From Zelonia costaricensis (Eukaryota; Euglenozoa; Kinetoplastea; Trypanosomatida; Trypanosomatidae): a stretch of 28,328 nt of DNA. This document shows, piece after piece, positions 21,801 to 27,800 of this stretch. Under the pieces are notes generated by a model that was given only the letters and a program-made list of their open reading frames with translations, made no database searches and was not told where the DNA came from. The first letter of the stretch is position 1. Every line of letters begins with the position of its first letter. The translations under genes were made by a program, and so were the position numbers. The DNA lies in the NCBI GenBank assembly GCA_030849075.1, contig JASAOO010003202.1:1-28328 (forward strand), written 5' to 3'.

Positions 21801-24800
21801 CAGCGCCTCCCGGGCGATGCCGCCGACACGCGCCGGCAGCACGTTGGAGCGCACCTGCTGCTTCATCGCCTTGGCCAACCCGTTTGCGTGCTCGTTCATC
21901 GCCGCCTCCAACTCCCGCACCTTCGGGACGGGCGACCGCGCGTTCTGGTTCTGCGCCCGCAGCGCCATGCGCTGCGCCTCGAACTTGGCGAACTCCTTGT
22001 CGTTGTCCAGCGGAATGTACTTGAGCGGGATGCCCTGCGGCGCCTCGTCCAGGAAGGCGCGGTCGGCCTGGATCTTCTCCTGCGCCAGCTCCTCCGCGCG
22101 CAAGTTCAGCGCGTCCTCAATGTCGGCGATCGCCTTCTTGTTCTTGGCCGGCTGCCGCATCAGCCGCGCGCGCTGCGCCTCGAGGTTGCTGAACTCCTCA
22201 TCCGTGTCGAGCGGCAGCTCCTCCACCGGCACTCCCTTCGGCGCCGGCTGCAGGTACTGGGAACGCTCCTTGCGGTTCATGTCCTTGGCCAGCTCGTGCG
22301 CGCGGTCGTTCATGAGCTCCTCGAGGTCGGCCACGTCCTGCGGACTCGCCTTTGGGCTCTTCTTCAGGTCGCGGTACCGCGCCTCGAGCTGGTGGAACTT
22401 GGGGTCGTCGTTGAGCGGCAGACTCTCCACGAGGCGGCCCTCCGGCTCGGGGTCGAGGAAGCCGCGCATCTTGCCGAGCTCCTCGGCGGCGAGGGCCTGC
22501 ACCATGTCGCTCATCTCCTCCTGCAGGGCCTTGATCGGCGCAGCGTTCTTGCGCGGGTCCTTGTTGAGCGCGCGCAGCCGCTCCTCCTTCGCCAGGAAGG
22601 CCGGCGTCTGGTCGAGCGGCAGCTCCTCCAGCGCGATGCTAAGCGGCGCGGGGTCGAGGAAGGCGCGCTCGCGGGCCAGCTTCTCCTTGGCCAGCTCGCC
22701 GGCGCGGTCGTTCAGGGCCTCCTCCAGGTCCTGGATCGCCGTCGCGTTCTTCTGCGGCTGCTCCTTCAGCAGCAGCCGCTGCGCCTCCATGTCACGGAAC
22801 GGCTGGTCCTCGTCGAGCGGCAGCTCCGTGTACGGAATGCCGCAGAACTTGGCGTCCAAGAACTTGGGCCGCTCCTTCTCCTTGAGCACCTTGGCCAGCT
22901 CGTGCGCGCGGTCGTTCAGCTGGTCCTCGAGGTCGACGATGGGCTTCGCGTTGCGGCGCGGGTCCTTCTTCAGCTTCGCCCGCTGCGCCTCCATCTCGGC
23001 GAAGGTCGGGTCGGTGTCGAGGGGGACGAGACGCAGCGGCACCCCCTCCGGCTCGGGATCGAGGTAGTTGCGGTCGCTCTTCAGCTTCTCTGTTGCGAGC
23101 TCCATCGCGCGGTCGTTGAGGTCCTGCTCGGTGTCGGCGATGGCGCGTGCGTTGCGGCGCGGGTCCTGCTTCTGCTGCTGCCGCTTCACCTCAAGGGCGC
23201 GGAACGGCTGGTCGTCGTCGAGCGGCAGGTCCTCGATTGGGATGCCCTTGTACGCGCTGTCCATGAACTCGGGCCGCTCTGCGACGTTCATGTCGTGCGC
23301 GATGTCGTGCGCGATGTCGTTCATGCGATCCTCCATGTCCAGCACCTTGCTCGTGTCGCCGCCGCGGTTCAGCGCACGGCGCCGCTTCGTGTCCAGGTCC
23401 TTGAAATCCGGGTTCTCGACAAGCGGCAGCGTCTGCACGAGGCGCCCCTCGATCTCGGGGTCGAGGAAGGCGCGGTCACGGGCAGCCTCGGCGACGGCGA
23501 GGGCGTCCACCAGGGCACGCATCTCCCCCTTCAGGTCGCCGATCGCCTTGGCGTTGCGGCGCGGGTCCTTCTGCAGGGCGCGCAGCTCCTCCTCCTTGCG
23601 CACGAACTCGTCGTTGTAGTCGAGGCCGAGCTTCTCGAGCGGGATGCCGTACGGGTCCTGGTCGAGGAAGGCGCGCTGGTTCGCCTGCTGGTCCTTGGCC
23701 AACTCCCGCGCGCGCTCGTTCATCTCATCCTCGAGGGCCTTGATGTCGTCGCGGTTGCCCAGCGGATCCTCCTTGCGCAGCTGAAGCCGGTCCATCTCCT
23801 TGGCGTGGAACTCAGGGTCGCTGTCGAGCTGCAGGTCCGCCGCCGGGATACCGAGCGGCGCGGGGTCGAGGAAGAGCTCGCGCTCGTCGTTCTTCAACTT
23901 GCCCGCCAGCTCGTGTGCGCGGTCGTTCAGCTTGCCCTGAACGTCCTTGATGGCCCGCGCGTCGCGCTTCGGCTTGCGGTAGAGGGCACGCAGCTCGTCC
24001 TCCATGCGGCTGAACGGGTCGTCCTCGTTGAGCGGCAGCAAGTCAAGCGGCACCCCCTCCGGCTCGGGGTCGAGGTACGTGCGCTCCTTCTCGTGCATGT
24101 CCTTCGTCAGCTCCGCCGCGCGGTCGTGCATCTTGTCCTCCAGATCGTTGATCTTGCGCGCGTTCGCGGCGGGGTCGCGCAGCAGGCCGGTGCGGCTCTG
24201 CGCCATCTCCTCGAAGACCGGGTCGTTCAGCAGCTCAATGTCGTCGCGGGGGATGCCTTCGTACTCGGGGTCCATGAAGCCGAGGTCGATGCCGGCCGAC
24301 GCGTCGCTCAGCGCCACGGCGCGCTCGCGCAGCTCCTCCTCGATCTCGCGCACCCTCGCGGCGTTGCGCGGGTCCTTCTTGAGCATGTGGCGCTCGCGCT
24401 CCGCCGCCATGTAGTCGGGGTCCTCCTCCAGCATCGGGGCCACGCGCTCGAGGTCCTGCCCGGCGAGGTACCTCGGCCGGTCCTTGGCGAGCACCGCCCG
24501 CGCCAGTTCGTGCGCGCGGTCGTTCATCTTGCGCTCGAGGCCGCGCAGCTCCTCCTCCGACTTGTTTGGCTTGTTGTGCAACTTCTTGAGCGCCTCCAGC
24601 AGCTCCTGGAACTTGGCGTCCTCGTCAAGGGGCAGGTCCGCCAGCGGCACCCCCTCCGGCTCGGGCTCGAGGAAGAAGAGGTCGATCTCGCCCAGCTCGC
24701 GGGCGTTCTCCGGCGGCTCGGTGGTGCGCACGTGCGCGCGCTCCTGCGCGACGACCTCGACCTTGCACGGCACGTCGCCCGTGCCGGCGGTGCAGTTGAC

Positions 24801-27800
24801 GCCGATGGCGTAGCGACCCGGCTTGTCGACGTGCTGCACGAGGCCGATCTCGCGGTTGTTCGTCGCCTGCGTACTGGGGCTGATGCGCTTGTCCTTGTCG
24901 TCGTAGAGGTATATGGAGAGGAAGTCCTGCGCAATCGCGTCACCCCCGCTGGGGTGGCGGAACGGCTTCTCCTGCTTCAGCAGGATGTGCAGGTCCGTCG
25001 GCACGTCAACGACAATGTCGACGCGGGCGTGGCCCTTGTTGATGAGGTCCACGTGCGCGATGGCTGGCAGCTGGCGCGCCACGTCGGTGTTGAAGCGCTT
25101 TATGTCGAGCTTCTCGTCGTCGCCCTTGCGCAGGAACCAGTAGGAGAAGATGAACTTGCCCTTATCGCGCTGCATGCCCGTCGGCACCACGTAGCATAGC
25201 GAGTCCGCCGGGATCGTGATGAAGTCGGTGACCTCACGGTTCTGCAGGTACAGGCCGGAGCGGAGGCGGCGGTGTTTGTTGCCCGTCACGAGGTACGTCG
25301 GAATCCGCTCCGCGCTCACGCTTTCGGCGACGACGAGCGCGCACTGGATGTAGTTCACCTCGTGGTTCGTCTGGCGGTGCAGGAGGTGGCGCTGATCGGG
25401 CTGCCGGATCATGCCGATGATCTGCACGGGAGTGTTAGTTGTGTTGCGCGCCACGTAGAGCGGGTTCTCGCGCCACGTCACGAGCGACGCATTACCGCCG
25501 TTCGTCGTGTCGCCCCACTCGCTGTTGAAGTTCCAGCACGGCTCCAGCGGGCCCTTGACGTACGCCTGCAGCACATTCGCGAAGACGTCAAGGAAGACGT
25601 CTGCCGGGACGTAGAAGATATTGCGCTGCGCGGGGTTGCAGATGGTGCGCATCTCGCTCGTCCATTTCGGGTCGTCCTTGTGCATCGGACCAGTGTACGG
25701 CGAGTCCTCGAACGGGTTGTACATCTTCACCAGCACGTCCGCAGGGCTCATGTCGACGCTGTTGCGCGCCTCGACGAAGCCGAGCACGGCGTAGCTGCCC
25801 TCGTGGTGCAGGCCGTACTGCTCCGCCTGCTCACCGAGCGCCAGCGCCGCCACCGCTGTCTGATCCAGCTCGCGGTTCATGTTGCGCCAGAACTGCACGC
25901 TCGTGATGTCGTAGTCCACCGCCTTGGCCTTGTCCGCCTCCATTGGGATGAAGATGACCGGCCGGCCAGTGAAGTCGTGGAAGACCTCGCCCTGCGAGAT
26001 GTCCTCGAGGTTCTGGAACAGCGTGTAGAACTTCGCGTACGCCTTCTCCAGCAGCAGCGGCCACCAGTGGTGCGTCGGCGAGCGGCAGAACACCGTGTCA
26101 CCCTTCACCATCGGGATGCGGTCGTCGATCTCGATCTTGATCCACTGGCCGTAGCGGTGGAACTGAAAGGTGTAGCGGCCGTCCTTGCGCGGCTTCTTCG
26201 AAATGAAGCAGTTGCGGATCACGTCAGGGTGGCGCTCCACCATCGCCGCGAAGCCCGTGAGCGTGCTGCAGTCGTAGTGATCGCCCTGCTCGAACTGGTC
26301 GCGGCTCAGCTGCTCCGGCAGCAGCGGCTTCGTCTTGCCCTCGGGGTAGAGGTCGCCAATGTGCACCCACGGCTCGCTGGTCGCGCCGCGGTTGTCCATG
26401 TAGAAGCGCTTGTCCTCGTACGGCGCGTCGCTGTCGACCTGCTCGTTGTGGCGCGCGACGTCAAAGACGACCGGGGTGTAGTCGATCGGGTTGCTCTCCA
26501 GGTCGGCGTCCTCGCCCTCGTCGATGATGTCCTCGTCGTCGAACATCGTCGCATCCTCGGGCGGGTCGACGACGCGCACGTTGGAGCCGTGCGAGCCGAC
26601 CACCGTGACGTACGCCGGCACCTCGCTCTTCGCACGTGGGCACGTGATGGAGATGGCGTACCGCCCACTGCGGGGAACGTGGTGGATGATGCTGATCTCG
26701 CGGAAGTTCGTCGCGGCGTGCACGCCGCCGATCTTGCGGTCCGTGTCGTCGTAGAGGTACATGCCCATGTAGTCCTCCGTCATCGCGTCGCCGCCAGACT
26801 TGCTCACGTACGGCCTCGTCTGATGCATCAGGATGTGGATGTCCGTCTCCTCGTCAACGTAGAAGTCAACGCGATCCTTCTCCTTCTGCCGGAGCTCGAC
26901 ATTCTTGGACGCGGGGTTCGCCCAGTTCATGCCAGGGATGGCCAGCTTCTTGATCGTCAGGTCGCTGTAGTCGACACCCTTCATGCGGTACAGGGCGATG
27001 TTGAACTGGCCCTCGGCGCCCTTGTGCATGCACGAGGGGACGAGGTAGCACAACGAGTTGGGGGGGATCGTCATGGTGTTCGCCACCTCGCGCGAGTTGA
27101 GGAAGAGGCTCTTGTGGATGGGCTTGTGGTTGTTGCCGGTGACCCAGAAGGTCGGGATCGGGTTTGCGTAGGCGTAGTTGATGAGCACCATACCGCACTG
27201 GAGGTACTTGGTCATTTCATCGGGGGACGTGAAACGACGCTGATCCTCCTGCTTGATGACGACGACCACCTCCGAGGCGGTGCTGCCGGTGTTGCGCACG
27301 TAGTAGAGCGGGTTCTTGCGCCACGCGACGCTCGTCGGGTTGCCGCCAGCCGACTCGCCCTTCCACTCGTCGTGGAAGTACGTCGCATCCGCCTCGACTG
27401 GCGTCATGTAGCAGAGCTGCACGGAGTTCATGATCTTGAGGAAGGTGTTGAGCGGCAGGAAGATGGAGCGCTCGTCGTCGACGTCGTGCTTGGCGCGCTG
27501 CTTCGCGTCCCACGTCGTGTCCTTGGAGTTCAGCGGGCCCTTGTAGAGGTACTCCTCGTCCTCGAAGGGGTTGTGCAGGTGGATGACGATGTCGTTGATC
27601 GAGGACGTGCCGGTGAGAGAAAAGATCTCGAGCACGCCGTACTGCTGCTCGCGTTGCAGGCCCATCGTCTCAAGCTCGATGTCCTTCGTCAGGACAGAGG
27701 CCGCGAACTGCCCGGACTGGATGCGCTGTGCCAGGTCGAGCCAGTAGAAGCCCTCCGTCACGTCGGCGCCAGCCGCCTTGGCCAGCTTCGAGTCCATTGG

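Larger units (their letters stand above)
11739..24677 (-). repeat. Tandem array of 64 coding repeats of about 67 aa (residues 1210-5522)
   Basis: I counted 64 units by eye; 4313 residues divided by 64 gives 67.4 residues, about 202 bp per unit. A typical unit reads FLDPEPEGVPL, then LPLDxDPEF, a charged helix-like stretch (MEVERAKLK-type), DPRRNA, and DLEDQLNDRAHELAK. The core NDRAHELA is exact in ten units, and most others differ by one to three residues. The charged second half looks helical and could pair into a long rod; this is inference. No two units that I compared are identical, so the array is diverged. The published GM6/H49 repeats of trypanosomes are, by contrast, near-identical copies. 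Confidence 0.93.

Noticed and set aside
20271..25199. Very long plus-strand open frame (1642 codons) opposite the giant gene; similar ones at 12879-15575, 17130-20252 and 25272-28313
   Set aside because: It is codon-on-codon antisense of the repeats. Stops on that strand need sense TTA, CTA or TCA codons, which are rare in this GC-rich gene; it ends exactly where the gene uses one CTA (25197-25199). The translation is a Leu/Val/Arg/His-rich shadow.
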